Origin: PFJX01 sp037442845
GTDB taxonomy: Bacteria > Pseudomonadota > Gammaproteobacteria > Burkholderiales > Thiobacillaceae
Direction: 5' to 3'
Assembly: GCA_037442845.1 (NCBI GenBank)
Contig: JBBIPL010000032.1
Span: forward strand, 1-21,055
DNA: 21,055 nucleotides
This document shows, piece by piece, positions 13,622-21,055 of the stretch; positions within the stretch are counted from its first letter, which is position 1, and the number at the start of each line of letters is the position of its first letter. The notes beneath the pieces were generated by a model. The model was given only the letters and a program-made list of their open reading frames with translations, did not search any database and was not told the origin of the DNA. A program made the translations under genes and the position numbers.

Positions 13622-14727
13622 ACTCCAGCCTGGAAGGCCGCATCGACATCCGCCTGACCCGGCAGGGGAGGGTCTTGTCCGGCGTGGAAATCCGCTCCTC
13701 CCGCCCCCAGCTCGCCCAGAAACTCATGGCCGGGCGCGGGGCAAAGGAGGCGGCCGATCTGGCCGGCCTCATCTTCATCCTGTGCGGCAAGGCCCAGAGG
13801 GTCGCCGTCCAGGCCGCCTGCGAGGCCGCGCTCGGCATGGAGCCCGCGCCCGACGTCCGCCAGCGGCGGGAGCTGGAAGTGCGGGTGGAACTGGCCCAGG
13901 AACACGCCTGGCGGCTGCTGCTGAACTGGCCGGAACAGGCCGGCCGGGCGCCGGATATGCCCAGCCTGTTCAAGCTGCGGCAGGTCGCCGCCGAGCCCGC
14001 CCGCTTCGCCGACACTCTTGAAACCCTGCTGCGGACGGTGATGCTGGGCGAGGCGCCGGCCGCCTGGCTGGGCCGCGCGGGGGACGGCTTCGATGCCTGG
14101 CGTCGGTCTGCCGCCACCCTGCTGGCGGAACTTTTCACGGGCCTGGGCGACGGGCCGGACACCGGCGTCAGCCATTGCGCCTTGTTGCCTGCCCTGGCGG
14201 ACCTGGACGATGCCTCTGTCCGTGCTTTGGCCCGGCAAGCCCTGGACGCGCCAAGCTTCTGCGCCGCCCCGCTCTGGCAGGGTGAGCCCGCCGAAACCGG
14301 CGCGGTCGCGCGCAGGGCGGACCATTTCCTCCTGGCCGCCTGGATCGCCCGGCGCGGACGCGGCGCCGGCGCCCGTCTGCTGGCCCGCCTGCTGGAACTG
14401 GCGGAATTGCCGCAACACCTGCGCGGCGGATCGGCGTCTGCGGGCCGCGCCGAGGTGATCCGGGCCTGGCCCTTGGGAGACAATGCCGGCATGGCCGGCG
14501 TGGAAACCTCCCGCGGCCTCTTGATCCACGTGGTCAGGCTGAGAGACGGCAAGGTGGAGGAGTACCGCATCGTTGCCCCCACGGAATGGAATTTTCACCC
14601 CGCCGGCCCCCTCGCCCAGGCGCTGGCCCGGCTGGAAACAGGCGCTGGTCTGGAAGCGGCGGCACGGCTGGTGTCGCAGTCCCTGGATCCCTGCGTCGCC
14701 TATGCAGTCGAGCTGTTGGAGCAATGA
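13618..14727 (+). CDS. hupK: Hydrogenase accessory protein HupK/HoxV (large-subunit-like scaffold)
   Basis: A 369-aa protein related to the [NiFe]-hydrogenase large subunit but without its full metal site; HupK/HoxV proteins are thought to hold the Fe(CN)2CO cofactor during assembly. The resemblance shows at both ends. An IFILCGKAQRVAVQAACEAA stretch (about 52-71) corresponds to the first CxxC region with only C56 kept. The C-terminal blocks GVETSRGLLIHVVRL (294-308), RIVAPTEWNFHPAGPL (317-332) and DPCVAYAVELL (357-367) match the large-subunit end with only one of two cysteines (C359) and no C-terminal processing peptide. The TTG start is preferred because it overlaps the hupJ stop (TTGA), has GGAG about 8 bases upstream and gives the expected N-terminus; no ATG/GTG fits better. 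Confidence 0.85.
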   Translation: MNSSLEGRIDIRLTRQGRVLSGVEIRSSRPQLAQKLMAGRGAKEAADLAGLIFILCGKAQRVAVQAACEAALGMEPAPDVRQRRELEVRVELAQEHAWRLLLNWPEQAGRAPDMPSLFKLRQVAAEPARFADTLETLLRTVMLGEAPAAWLGRAGDGFDAWRRSAATLLAELFTGLGDGPDTGVSHCALLPALADLDDASVRALARQALDAPSFCAAPLWQGEPAETGAVARRADHFLLAAWIARRGRGAGARLLARLLELAELPQHLRGGSASAGRAEVIRAWPLGDNAGMAGVETSRGLLIHVVRLRDGKVEEYRIVAPTEWNFHPAGPLAQALARLETGAGLEAAARLVSQSLDPCVAYAVELLEQ

Positions 14728-14733
14728 GCAGCG

Positions 14734-15075
14734 ATGCATGAAATGTCCCTTGCGGAGGGCATCCTCCAGATCGTCGAGGACGCCGCCGCGAAGCAGGGCT
14801 TCAAGCGGGTCAGCGAGGTGCGCCTGGAGATCGGCGCCCTGTCCGGCGTGGAAGTGGAAGCCCTGAGCTTCTGCCTGGACGTGGTGCTGAAGGGCAGCGT
14901 CGCCGATGGCGCCCGGGTGGAACTGGAACGCCTGCCGGGCCAGGGTTTCTGCCTGGCCTGCGGCGAGACGGTGGAAATCCAGGCCCTCTACGATGCCTGT
15001 CCCAGGTGCGGCGGCTATCAGGTGCAGGCCACCGGCGGCACCGAGATGCGGGTGAAGGATTTGTTGGTCGAGTAA
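14734..15075 (+). CDS. hypA: Hydrogenase nickel-insertion metallochaperone HypA
   Basis: A 113-aa cytoplasmic Ni/Zn protein that delivers nickel to the hydrogenase large subunit together with HypB. The N-terminal MHEMSLAEGI supplies the nickel ligand H2, and the zinc site is C73-x2-C76 with C89-x2-C92 (FCLACGE, then CPRCGG). The length is exactly typical. It starts 6 bases after the hupK stop, with a GGAG ribosome site inside the hupK end. Confidence 0.97.
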   Translation: MHEMSLAEGILQIVEDAAAKQGFKRVSEVRLEIGALSGVEVEALSFCLDVVLKGSVADGARVELERLPGQGFCLACGETVEIQALYDACPRCGGYQVQATGGTEMRVKDLLVE

Positions 15076-15092
15076 TTTTCAGGAGTCTGTCT

Positions 15093-16082
15093 ATGTGTAC
15101 CGTCTGCGGCTGCGGCCAGGGTGAAACCCGCATCGAGGGGCATGAGCACGAGCATCCCCACGACCACAGCCATCCCCACACCCACGCGCACGACCACCTC
15201 CACGACCATCTCCACGATGCGGGCGCCGGCCACAGCCACGCGGAAGCCGAGATCCACGGCGGGGAAGGGCGCATGCACTTCCACGAGCACAAGGGCGACC
15301 TCCACTACGGCCTGGGCCCCGCCCACGCCCACGCCCCGGGCCTCAGCCAGGAGCGCCTGGTCAGGATCGAGCAGGACATCCTGGGCAAGAACAACGCTTA
15401 CGCCGCCGGCAACCGAAAACACTTCGCCGAGCACGGCCTCTTCGCCGTCAACCTGGTCTCCAGCCCCGGTTCCGGCAAGACCACCCTGCTGGTGAAGACC
15501 ATCGAGCTGCTCCAGGACAAAGCCAAGGTCGCTGTCGTCGAAGGCGACCAGCAGACCAGCCACGACGCCGACCGCATCCGTGCCACCGGCGCGCCGGCCA
15601 TCCAGGTCAACACCGGCAAGGGCTGCCACCTGGACGCCCACATGGTCGGCCACGCCCTGGAGCGCCTGAACCTGCCCGACGACAGCCTGCTCATGATCGA
15701 AAACGTCGGCAACCTGGTCTGCCCCGCCGCCTTCGACCTGGGCGAAGCCCACAAGGTGGTGATCCTTTCCGTCACCGAAGGCGAGGACAAGCCCCTCAAA
15801 TACCCGGACATGTTCAACGCCGCCGACCTGATGATCCTCAACAAGGTGGACCTGCTGCCCTATCTGAATTTCGACGTGGACAAGTGCGTGGACTTCGCGC
15901 GAAGGGTGAACCCGAAGCTGGAGGTCATGCAGGTTTCGGCCGCCAGTGGCCAGGGCCTGGATGCCTGGCTGGACTGGCTGCTGGCCGGGCTGGCCCAAGC
16001 CAAGGCGGCGCGGGAGGCGAACGTGGATTTGCTGAAGAAGAGGATTGCGGAGTTGGAAGCGGCGTTGGCGGCGAAGGGCTGA
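15093..16082 (+). CDS. hypB: Hydrogenase nickel-incorporation GTPase HypB
   Basis: A 329-aa GTPase that drives nickel insertion with HypA. The start at 15093 is chosen because it follows AGGAG (15081-15085) and gives the canonical N-terminal metal site MCTVCGCG (CxxCGC). An unusually regular His-rich tract follows (13 histidines at every second position, 17-41, and 22 within the first 80 residues), expected to store nickel or zinc. The G domain has the P-loop SSPGSGKTT (123-131), the metal-site pair C178-H179 in GKGCHLDAHM, C210, and NKVD (250-253). The last ~28 residues form an amphipathic, coiled-coil-like helix beyond the normal GTPase end (AREANVDLLKKRIAELEAAL). It sits between hypA and hypF. 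Confidence 0.97.
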   Translation: MCTVCGCGQGETRIEGHEHEHPHDHSHPHTHAHDHLHDHLHDAGAGHSHAEAEIHGGEGRMHFHEHKGDLHYGLGPAHAHAPGLSQERLVRIEQDILGKNNAYAAGNRKHFAEHGLFAVNLVSSPGSGKTTLLVKTIELLQDKAKVAVVEGDQQTSHDADRIRATGAPAIQVNTGKGCHLDAHMVGHALERLNLPDDSLLMIENVGNLVCPAAFDLGEAHKVVILSVTEGEDKPLKYPDMFNAADLMILNKVDLLPYLNFDVDKCVDFARRVNPKLEVMQVSAASGQGLDAWLDWLLAGLAQAKAAREANVDLLKKRIAELEAALAAKG

Positions 16083-16092
16083 ACACAGCTTC

Positions 16093-18555
16093 ATGAACGC
16101 GCCGGCCAGTGCCGCAGCCTTGGATAACGCCCACCGAATGCAGCGCCGCCTGCGCATCACCGGTATCGTCCAGGGCGTCGGCTTCCGTCCCTACGTCTGG
16201 CATCTCGCAAAGGCCCTGAATCTCACCGGCTGGGTGCGCAATGACGCCGCCGGGGTGGAGGTGCTGGTGGAAGGTGAAGCAGCAGCCGTCGAAGCCTTTA
16301 CCCGCCGCCTGCCCGAGGAAATCCCGCCCCTGGCCCGGGTGCGCGAGTCGACCTGGTGCGACGGCCCGGCCACAGGTGGGCACGCCGACTTTGCCATCGT
16401 CGAAAGCGGCGCCGGCCGGGCCGCCACCCTCATCGGTCCCGACACCGCCGTCTGCCCGGATTGCCTGGCGGAACTGTGCAACCCCGCCGACCGGCGCTGG
16501 CGCTACGCCTTCATCAACTGCACCCACTGCGGTCCCCGCTATACCCTGACCCGGCGCCTGCCCTACGACCGGGCCCAGACCAGCATGGCGGCGTTTCCCC
16601 TGTGTCCGGATTGCGAGAAGGAATACCGGAATCCGGCGGACCGGCGCTTCCACGCGGAGCCCACGGCGTGCCCGGTGTGCGGGCCGCGTCTTGCCTTTCG
16701 CCCTCTCCCTCCGGGAGAGGGCCGGGGTGAGGGAGCAAGGCTTGTCGATGAGCAGACGTTGCTCCCTCACCCGGCCCTACGGGCCACCCTCCCCCGGGGG
16801 GGGAGGGAAGAAGACCCCATCGGCGACACCCTCGCCCGCCTGCGAGCCGGCCAGATCCTCGCCATCAAGGGCCTGGGCGGCTTCCACCTGGCCTGCGACG
16901 CCCGCAATGCCGAGACCGTGCAGCGGCTTCGTGACCGCAAGAACCGGGAGGAAAAACCCTTCGCGGTCATGGCGGCCAACCTGGCTTCCCTGGCCGAGTG
17001 GGTGGAGCTGAGCCCCGCCGAGGCGGAGCTGCTGCAATCCCCCGAACGGCCGATCGTCCTCTTGCGCAAGAAGCCGCGGACCGACGCAGCCTTGCCCGGC
17101 ATCGCCCCCGGCCTGGCCTGGCTAGGCGTCATGCTGCCCTACACGCCGCTGCATTGGCTGATTTTCCATGAGGCGGCGGGGCGGCCGGCCGGCACCGAAT
17201 GGATGGGCCAACCCCAGGAACTGGTGCTGGTGATGACCAGTGCCAACCCCGGCGGCGAACCCCTGGTGATCCGTAACGACGAGGCGCTGGAACGCCTGGC
17301 CGGCATCGCCGATGGGGTGCTGATGCATGACCGGGACATCGTGGTGCGGTGTGACGATTCGGTGGTGCGATGCCTGGCAGAAATCCCCCCTAACCCTACT
17401 TTTTCAAAGGAGGGAAGCTCGCACCCATCCACCCAATTCATCCGCCGCGCCCGGGGCTACACCCCCCGCGCCATCCGCCTGTCCAAACCCGGCCCGTCCG
17501 TGCTGGCCCTGGGCGGCTACATCAAGAACACGATCTGCGTGACCCGGGGCGACGAGGCCTTCGTCTCCCAGCACATCGGCGGCCTGGACAACCCGGCTAC
17601 CTGCACCATGCACATGGAGGTGACGCGGCACCTGCTGGACATCCTGGAAGTGAAGCCGGAGGCGGTGGCCCACGACCTGCATCCGGATTTCTTTGCCAGC
17701 CGCCATGCCCTGGAACTGACGGAACAATGGGGCGTGCCCGCCGTCGCCGTGCAGCACCACCACGCCCACATCGCCGCCGTGGCGGCGGAGCATGGCGTCA
17801 GCGGCCCCCTCCTGGGCCTGGCCCTGGACGGGGTGGGCCTGGGCAGCGACGGCAGCGCCTGGGGCGGCGAGTTGTTGCGTGTGGAGGACGCGGTTTTCAC
17901 CCGCCTCGGCCATCTCTCGCCCCTGCCGCTGCCCGGCGGCGACAAGGCCGCCAAGGAGCCCTGGCGCATGGCGGCGGCGGCTCTGTTCAGGCTGGGACGC
18001 GCACAAGAGATTCCCCGCCGTTTTCCCAACCAGCCCATGGCCCGGCAACTGCACGTGATGCTGGAGCATGACGTCCACTGCCCGCCCAGCACCAGCCTGG
18101 GCCGCTGCTTCGACGCCGCCGCCGGCCTGCTGGGGGTGCGGGAGGTGATGGCCTATGAGGGCCAGGCGGCCATGCTGCTGGAGGGGATGGCGGAGCGGGG
18201 CGGGGACGTTGCGCCCGTAGCCGGCGGGTATGTCCTGGACGAGTCCGGCCAACTGGACCTGCTGCCCCTGCTCGCCCGCCTGGCCGACGAAACCGACCCC
18301 GCCCACGGCGCCGCCCTGTTCCACGCCACTCTGGGCCAGGCCTTGGCCGACTGGACGGAACGGGCCGCCCGGCGGGAGGGTCTCACCAACGTCGCCCTGG
18401 GCGGCGGCTGCTTCCTCAACCACATGCTTTCCCGCGACCTGCGCCGCCTGCTTGCCGAACGCGGCCTCGCCGTGCTGGAGGCGCGCCAGGCGCCGCCCAA
18501 CGACGGGGGCTTGAGCCTGGGTCAGGCTTGGGTTGCAATGCAGCATATTTCCTGA
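16093..18555 (+). CDS. hypF: Carbamoyltransferase HypF (cyanide-ligand synthesis)
   Basis: HypF converts carbamoyl phosphate and ATP into a carbamoyl group that is passed to the C-terminal Cys of HypE, where it becomes the CN ligand. Domains in order (820 aa from the ATG at 16093): acylphosphatase (RITGIVQGVGFRP, 21-33); two zinc fingers with C121/C124/C143/C146 and C171/C174/C193/C196; the YrdC-like domain (IKGLGGFHLACDARN onward, ~258); and the Kae1-like carbamoyltransferase with HHHAH (~555) and GLALDGVGLGSDG. The protein is longer than the usual ~750-780 aa because two segments are repeat-derived: residues ~204-240 between the zinc fingers and the YrdC domain, and ~431-445 before RRARGYTP. 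The frame and all catalytic motifs are intact. The ATG 10 bases after hypB is used; M16 (16138) is an alternative. Confidence 0.95.
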   Translation: MNAPASAAALDNAHRMQRRLRITGIVQGVGFRPYVWHLAKALNLTGWVRNDAAGVEVLVEGEAAAVEAFTRRLPEEIPPLARVRESTWCDGPATGGHADFAIVESGAGRAATLIGPDTAVCPDCLAELCNPADRRWRYAFINCTHCGPRYTLTRRLPYDRAQTSMAAFPLCPDCEKEYRNPADRRFHAEPTACPVCGPRLAFRPLPPGEGRGEGARLVDEQTLLPHPALRATLPRGGREEDPIGDTLARLRAGQILAIKGLGGFHLACDARNAETVQRLRDRKNREEKPFAVMAANLASLAEWVELSPAEAELLQSPERPIVLLRKKPRTDAALPGIAPGLAWLGVMLPYTPLHWLIFHEAAGRPAGTEWMGQPQELVLVMTSANPGGEPLVIRNDEALERLAGIADGVLMHDRDIVVRCDDSVVRCLAEIPPNPTFSKEGSSHPSTQFIRRARGYTPRAIRLSKPGPSVLALGGYIKNTICVTRGDEAFVSQHIGGLDNPATCTMHMEVTRHLLDILEVKPEAVAHDLHPDFFASRHALELTEQWGVPAVAVQHHHAHIAAVAAEHGVSGPLLGLALDGVGLGSDGSAWGGELLRVEDAVFTRLGHLSPLPLPGGDKAAKEPWRMAAAALFRLGRAQEIPRRFPNQPMARQLHVMLEHDVHCPPSTSLGRCFDAAAGLLGVREVMAYEGQAAMLLEGMAERGGDVAPVAGGYVLDESGQLDLLPLLARLADETDPAHGAALFHATLGQALADWTERAARREGLTNVALGGGCFLNHMLSRDLRRLLAERGLAVLEARQAPPNDGGLSLGQAWVAMQHIS
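16700..16808. repeat. REPIN-like inverted repeat inserted in frame within hypF
   Basis: A CCCTCTCCCTCCGGGAGAGGG hairpin-forming module is followed by GGCCGGGGTGAGGGAGCAA (16720-16738), whose reverse complement, minus one G, recurs at 16759-16776, and then by a second hairpin of CCCTCCCCC/GGGGGGAGGG. Two modules facing each other across a 20-base spacer form a REPIN-like unit that encodes about 37 extra residues. Confidence 0.85.
17384..17415. repeat. Second repeat-derived segment in hypF
   Basis: TCCCCCCTAACCCTAC, then TTTTTCAAAGGAGGGA, has imperfect terminal complementarity (TCCCCCCT/AGGAGGGA) and resembles a common betaproteobacterial intergenic repeat. It encodes PPNPTFSKEG in the YrdC-to-RRARGY linker, where other HypF proteins have a short direct connection. 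Confidence 0.65.
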
Positions 18556-18565
18556 GGATTCCATC

Positions 18566-18802
18566 ATGTGCTTAGCCATCCCCGCCCGCGTTGTTGAAGT
18601 CGCCGAAAACGACCAGGCCATCGTCGAGCTCGGCGGCGTGCGCAAGGACGTTTCCCTGGCCCTGGTGGAGGGTGTGGCGGTGGGCGACTATGTCATCGTC
18701 CACGTCGGCTATGCGCTGACCCGGCTGAACCCGGAGGAGGCGGAGAAGACCCTGGCCCTGATGGCGGAAGCCGGGCTCATGGAACAGGCCCTGGGCGCAT
18801 GA
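18566..18802 (+). CDS. hypC: Hydrogenase maturation chaperone HypC
   Basis: A 78-aa OB-fold-like chaperone that forms a complex with HypD, carries the Fe(CN)2CO unit and hands it to the large subunit. The start at 18566 is fixed by the invariant N-terminus MCLAIPARV (C2 is the iron ligand after Met removal) and by the GAGGA ribosome site just upstream. Conserved VGDYVIVHVGYAL is present in the middle. It begins 10 bases after hypF and its stop overlaps the hypD start by 4 bases. Confidence 0.97.
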   Translation: MCLAIPARVVEVAENDQAIVELGGVRKDVSLALVEGVAVGDYVIVHVGYALTRLNPEEAEKTLALMAEAGLMEQALGA

Positions 18803-19950
18803 AATACGTCGACGAGTATCGCGACGGCGAGGTCGCCCAGGGGCTGGCGAAAGCCATCGCCGCCGAGGTCCGCCCCGACCGCCGCTACAACTTCATGGAG
18901 TTCTGCGGCGGCCACACCCACGCCATCTCCCGTTACGGGGTACCTGACCTGTTGCCCGAGAACGTGCGCATGATCCACGGCCCCGGTTGCCCGGTGTGCG
19001 TGCTGCCCATCGGCCGCATCGACCTGGCCATCCAGCTGGCCCTGGAGCGCGGCGTCATCGTCTGCACCTACGCCGACACGTTGCGGGTGCCTGCCTCCAA
19101 CGGCCTGTCGCTGATGAAGGCGAAGGCGATCATTGACAAAACTCGCGGCGACATCCGCATGGTCTACGCGGTCACCGACGCCCTGAAGATCGCCCGCGAC
19201 AATCCGGGCAGGGAAGTGGTGTTCTTCGCCATCGGCTTCGAGACCACCACGCCGCCCACGGCGGTGGCCATCAAGACGGCCCAGGCGGAAGGGCTGAAGA
19301 ACTTCAGCGTGCTGTGCTGCCACGTGCTGACGCCCTCCGCCATCATGAACATCCTGGAATCCCCGGAGGTGCGCGAACTGGGCGCCGTACCCCTGGATGG
19401 CTTCATCGGCCCGGCCCACGTCTCCACCGTCATCGGCAGCCGGCCCTACGCGTTCTTCGCCGAGGAATACCGCAAGCCGGTGGTCATCGCCGGCTTCGAG
19501 CCCCTGGACGTGATGCAGGCCATCCTCATGCTGGTGCGCCAGGTCAACGAGGGCCGCGCCGAGGTGGAGAACGAGTTCACCCGCGCCGTCAGCCCGGAAG
19601 GCAACGAGAAGGCCCAGAACCTGGTGTCCGACGTCTTCGAGCTGCGCCGCAGCTTCGAATGGCGCGGCCTGGGCAAGGTGCCGTATTCCGCCCTGCGCAT
19701 CCGCGAGAAGTACGCCGAGTTCGACGCCGAGCGGCGCTACGGCCTGGAATACAAGCCGGTGCCGGACAACAAGGCCTGCGAATGCGGCGCCATCCTGCGC
19801 GGCGTGAAGAAACCCACCGACTGCAAGATTTTCGGCACCGTGTGTACGCCGGAGACGCCCATGGGATCCTGCATGGTCTCCAGCGAAGGCGCCTGCGCGG
19901 CGCATTACACCTACGGACGGCACAAGGACAGCGAGGAACATTCCGCATGA
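18799..19950 (+). CDS. hypD: Hydrogenase maturation iron-sulfur protein HypD
   Basis: A 383-aa [4Fe-4S] scaffold on which, with HypC, iron receives its CN and CO ligands. Conserved motifs are intact: FCGGHTHA with C36, GPGCPVC with C64/C67, GFETTTPP (147-153), GFIGPAHVS, and the C-terminal cysteine set (C327/C329, C342, C349, C358, C366) that holds the cluster. The length is normal. ATGA overlaps link it to hypC upstream and hypE downstream, so translation of the three is coupled. Confidence 0.97.
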   Translation: MKYVDEYRDGEVAQGLAKAIAAEVRPDRRYNFMEFCGGHTHAISRYGVPDLLPENVRMIHGPGCPVCVLPIGRIDLAIQLALERGVIVCTYADTLRVPASNGLSLMKAKAIIDKTRGDIRMVYAVTDALKIARDNPGREVVFFAIGFETTTPPTAVAIKTAQAEGLKNFSVLCCHVLTPSAIMNILESPEVRELGAVPLDGFIGPAHVSTVIGSRPYAFFAEEYRKPVVIAGFEPLDVMQAILMLVRQVNEGRAEVENEFTRAVSPEGNEKAQNLVSDVFELRRSFEWRGLGKVPYSALRIREKYAEFDAERRYGLEYKPVPDNKACECGAILRGVKKPTDCKIFGTVCTPETPMGSCMVSSEGACAAHYTYGRHKDSEEHSA

Positions 19951-20999
19951 GCGGCGAAGTGAAGAAGAGCTACGCCCGCCCCCTGGACATCAAGCACGGC
20001 CGCGTGGACATGAGTCACGGCGGCGGCGGCCGGGCCATGGCGCAACTGATCACCGGCCTGTTCGCCAGGCGCCTGTCCAACGAATACCTGGCCCAGGGCA
20101 ACGACGGCGCCTGCCTGCCGCTTGGAGAGGGCCGGCTGGTGGTATCCACCGACAGCCACGTGGTCTCGCCCATTTTCTTCCCCGGCGGCGACATCGGCTG
20201 CCTGTCGGTGCACGGCACCGTCAACGACGTGGCGGTAATGGGGGCCACACCCCTGTATCTCACCGCAGGCTTCATCCTGGAGGAGGGCTTCCCCCTCGCC
20301 GATCTGGCCCGCATCGTCGAATCCATGGCCTGGGCCGCCAACGAAGCCGGCGTGAAGCTGGTGGCCGGCGACACCAAGGTGGTGGAGCAGGGCAAGGGAG
20401 ATGGGGTGTTCATCACCACCACCGGCGTCGGCTTCCTGCCCGAGGGCGTGCATCTGTCCGGCGATCTGGCCCGGCCCGGCGACCTGCTGCTGGTCTCCGG
20501 CAGCATCGGCGACCATGGTGTCGCCATCATGTCCAGGCGGGAGAACCTGAGCTTTGACGCCCCCATCCTGTCCGACACGGCCGCCTTGAATGGATTGACC
20601 GCCGCCATGCTGGCCAGCGGTGCGGCAATCCGTGTCATGCGCGATCCCACCCGCGGGGGACTGGCCGCCACCCTCAACGAAATCGCGCACCAGTCCGGCG
20701 TCGGCATCCACCTGCAAGAAGCCGCCATTCCCGTAAAACCTGAAGTGGAAGCCGTCTGCGAACTGCTGGGCCTGGACCCCGTCAACATCGCCAACGAAGG
20801 CAAGCTCATCGCCGTCTGCGCCGCCGAGGACGCCGACAAGCTCCTCGCCGCCATGCGCGCCCATCCCCAGGGCCGGGAAGCGGCGGTCATCGGCAAGGTG
20901 GTGGAGGACGCCAACGCCTTCGTGCAGATGAAGACCAGGTTCGGCGGGCGCAGGATGGTGGACTGGCTGTCGGGCGAGCAGTTGCCGAGGATTTGCTGA
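19947..20999 (+). CDS. hypE: Hydrogenase maturation thiocyanate-forming protein HypE
   Basis: A 350-aa PurM-like ATPase that dehydrates the carbamoyl group placed on its C-terminal cysteine by HypF to a thiocyanate, the CN donor. The sequence shows MSHGGGGRAM (22-31), DSHVVSPIFFPGGDIG (69-84), GTVNDVAVMGA (90-100), MRDPTRGGL (231-239) and the essential terminal PRIC with C350. The start at 19947 overlaps the hypD stop. The gene ends directly before the GTG of the next gene. Confidence 0.97.
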   Translation: MSGEVKKSYARPLDIKHGRVDMSHGGGGRAMAQLITGLFARRLSNEYLAQGNDGACLPLGEGRLVVSTDSHVVSPIFFPGGDIGCLSVHGTVNDVAVMGATPLYLTAGFILEEGFPLADLARIVESMAWAANEAGVKLVAGDTKVVEQGKGDGVFITTTGVGFLPEGVHLSGDLARPGDLLLVSGSIGDHGVAIMSRRENLSFDAPILSDTAALNGLTAAMLASGAAIRVMRDPTRGGLAATLNEIAHQSGVGIHLQEAAIPVKPEVEAVCELLGLDPVNIANEGKLIAVCAAEDADKLLAAMRAHPQGREAAVIGKVVEDANAFVQMKTRFGGRRMVDWLSGEQLPRIC

Positions 21000-21055
21000 G
21001 TGCGCATCCTCTTCCTCACCCATGCCTTCAACAGCTTGAGCCAACGGCTGTATGT
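21000..21055 (+). CDS. hypX: Start of HypX/HoxX (partial, cut by window edge)
   Basis: Directly after the hypE stop (TGA then GTG, no gap) a frame reads MRILFLTHAFNSLSQRLY to the window end. This matches the beginning of HypX/HoxX proteins (typically MRIL..-FNSL-QR), a formyltransferase-like/enoyl-CoA-hydratase-like enzyme that generates the CO ligand from formyl-tetrahydrofolate for hydrogenases matured in air. Only 18 codons are visible, so the call rests on the N-terminal motif and on position, which is a known location in hyp operons. Confidence 0.75.
   Translation, partial: MRILFLTHAFNSLSQRLY

Noticed and set aside
18709..19941. 410-codon minus-strand ORF opposite hypD
   Set aside because: It is an antisense shadow of a conserved gene, with low-complexity composition and no recognisable domain.
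19314..20999. 561-codon frame covering half of hypD and all of hypE
   Set aside because: The first ~210 residues are out-of-frame hypD sequence. The true HypE begins at 19947 with MSGEVKKSY, overlapping the hypD stop.

Overview
The window looks like a chromosomal segment of a GC-rich betaproteobacterium (Rhodocyclales or Nitrosomonadales type). This rests on gene families, gene order and the style of the dispersed repeats; no rRNA or other phylogenetic marker is present, so the assignment is loose. The first ~5.8 kb looks visibly less GC-rich than the rest, and the two parts meet at a repeat-rich junction.

Layout. (1) 94-2900, minus strand: a membrane sensor histidine kinase and an NtrC-type sigma-54 response regulator, with overlapping stop and start codons. 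Divergent from them are a small universal-stress-protein-like gene (3084-3647) and a SulP/STAS anion transporter (3746-5788). The divergent intergenic region holds a well-spaced sigma-54 promoter and several GTTGC/GCAAC half-sites arranged as inverted repeats, a coherent regulatory circuit. A terminator after the stress-like gene separates it from the transporter. (2) 5789-8792: a patchwork of an IS66 tnpB fragment, an IS66-end-like hairpin, a Tat-exported tandem PilJ-domain protein, a 3' scrap of aspS with its terminator, a FitA/FitB (VapC) toxin-antitoxin pair, and several families of short dispersed repeats, two of which occur as near-identical or identical direct copies. (3) 8793-12632, minus strand: a CopA-type copper ATPase and a secreted proline-rich protein with NPYL repeats. 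(4) 13064 to the right edge, plus strand: a tightly packed [NiFe]-hydrogenase maturation operon, hupJ(hybE)-hupK-hypA-hypB-hypF-hypC-hypD-hypE and the first codons of hypX.

How the genes work together. HypF and HypE make the cyanide ligands, HypC and HypD assemble the Fe(CN)2CO unit, HypX is associated with CO supply in air, HypA and HypB insert nickel, and HupJ and HupK are accessory chaperone/scaffold proteins of uptake hydrogenases. The structural hydrogenase genes are not in the window.

The most unusual observation is that palindromic, REP-like dispersed repeats have been accepted in frame inside conserved enzymes: two sites in hypF and one in copA. Other points of interest are the sigma-54 circuit, a Tat-like SRRGFL motif at the C-terminus of the HupJ/HybE protein, a ~125-residue insert in the SulP transporter, and the repeat-bounded toxin-antitoxin module next to a decapitated aspS. 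I did not see a clearly new multi-gene system.
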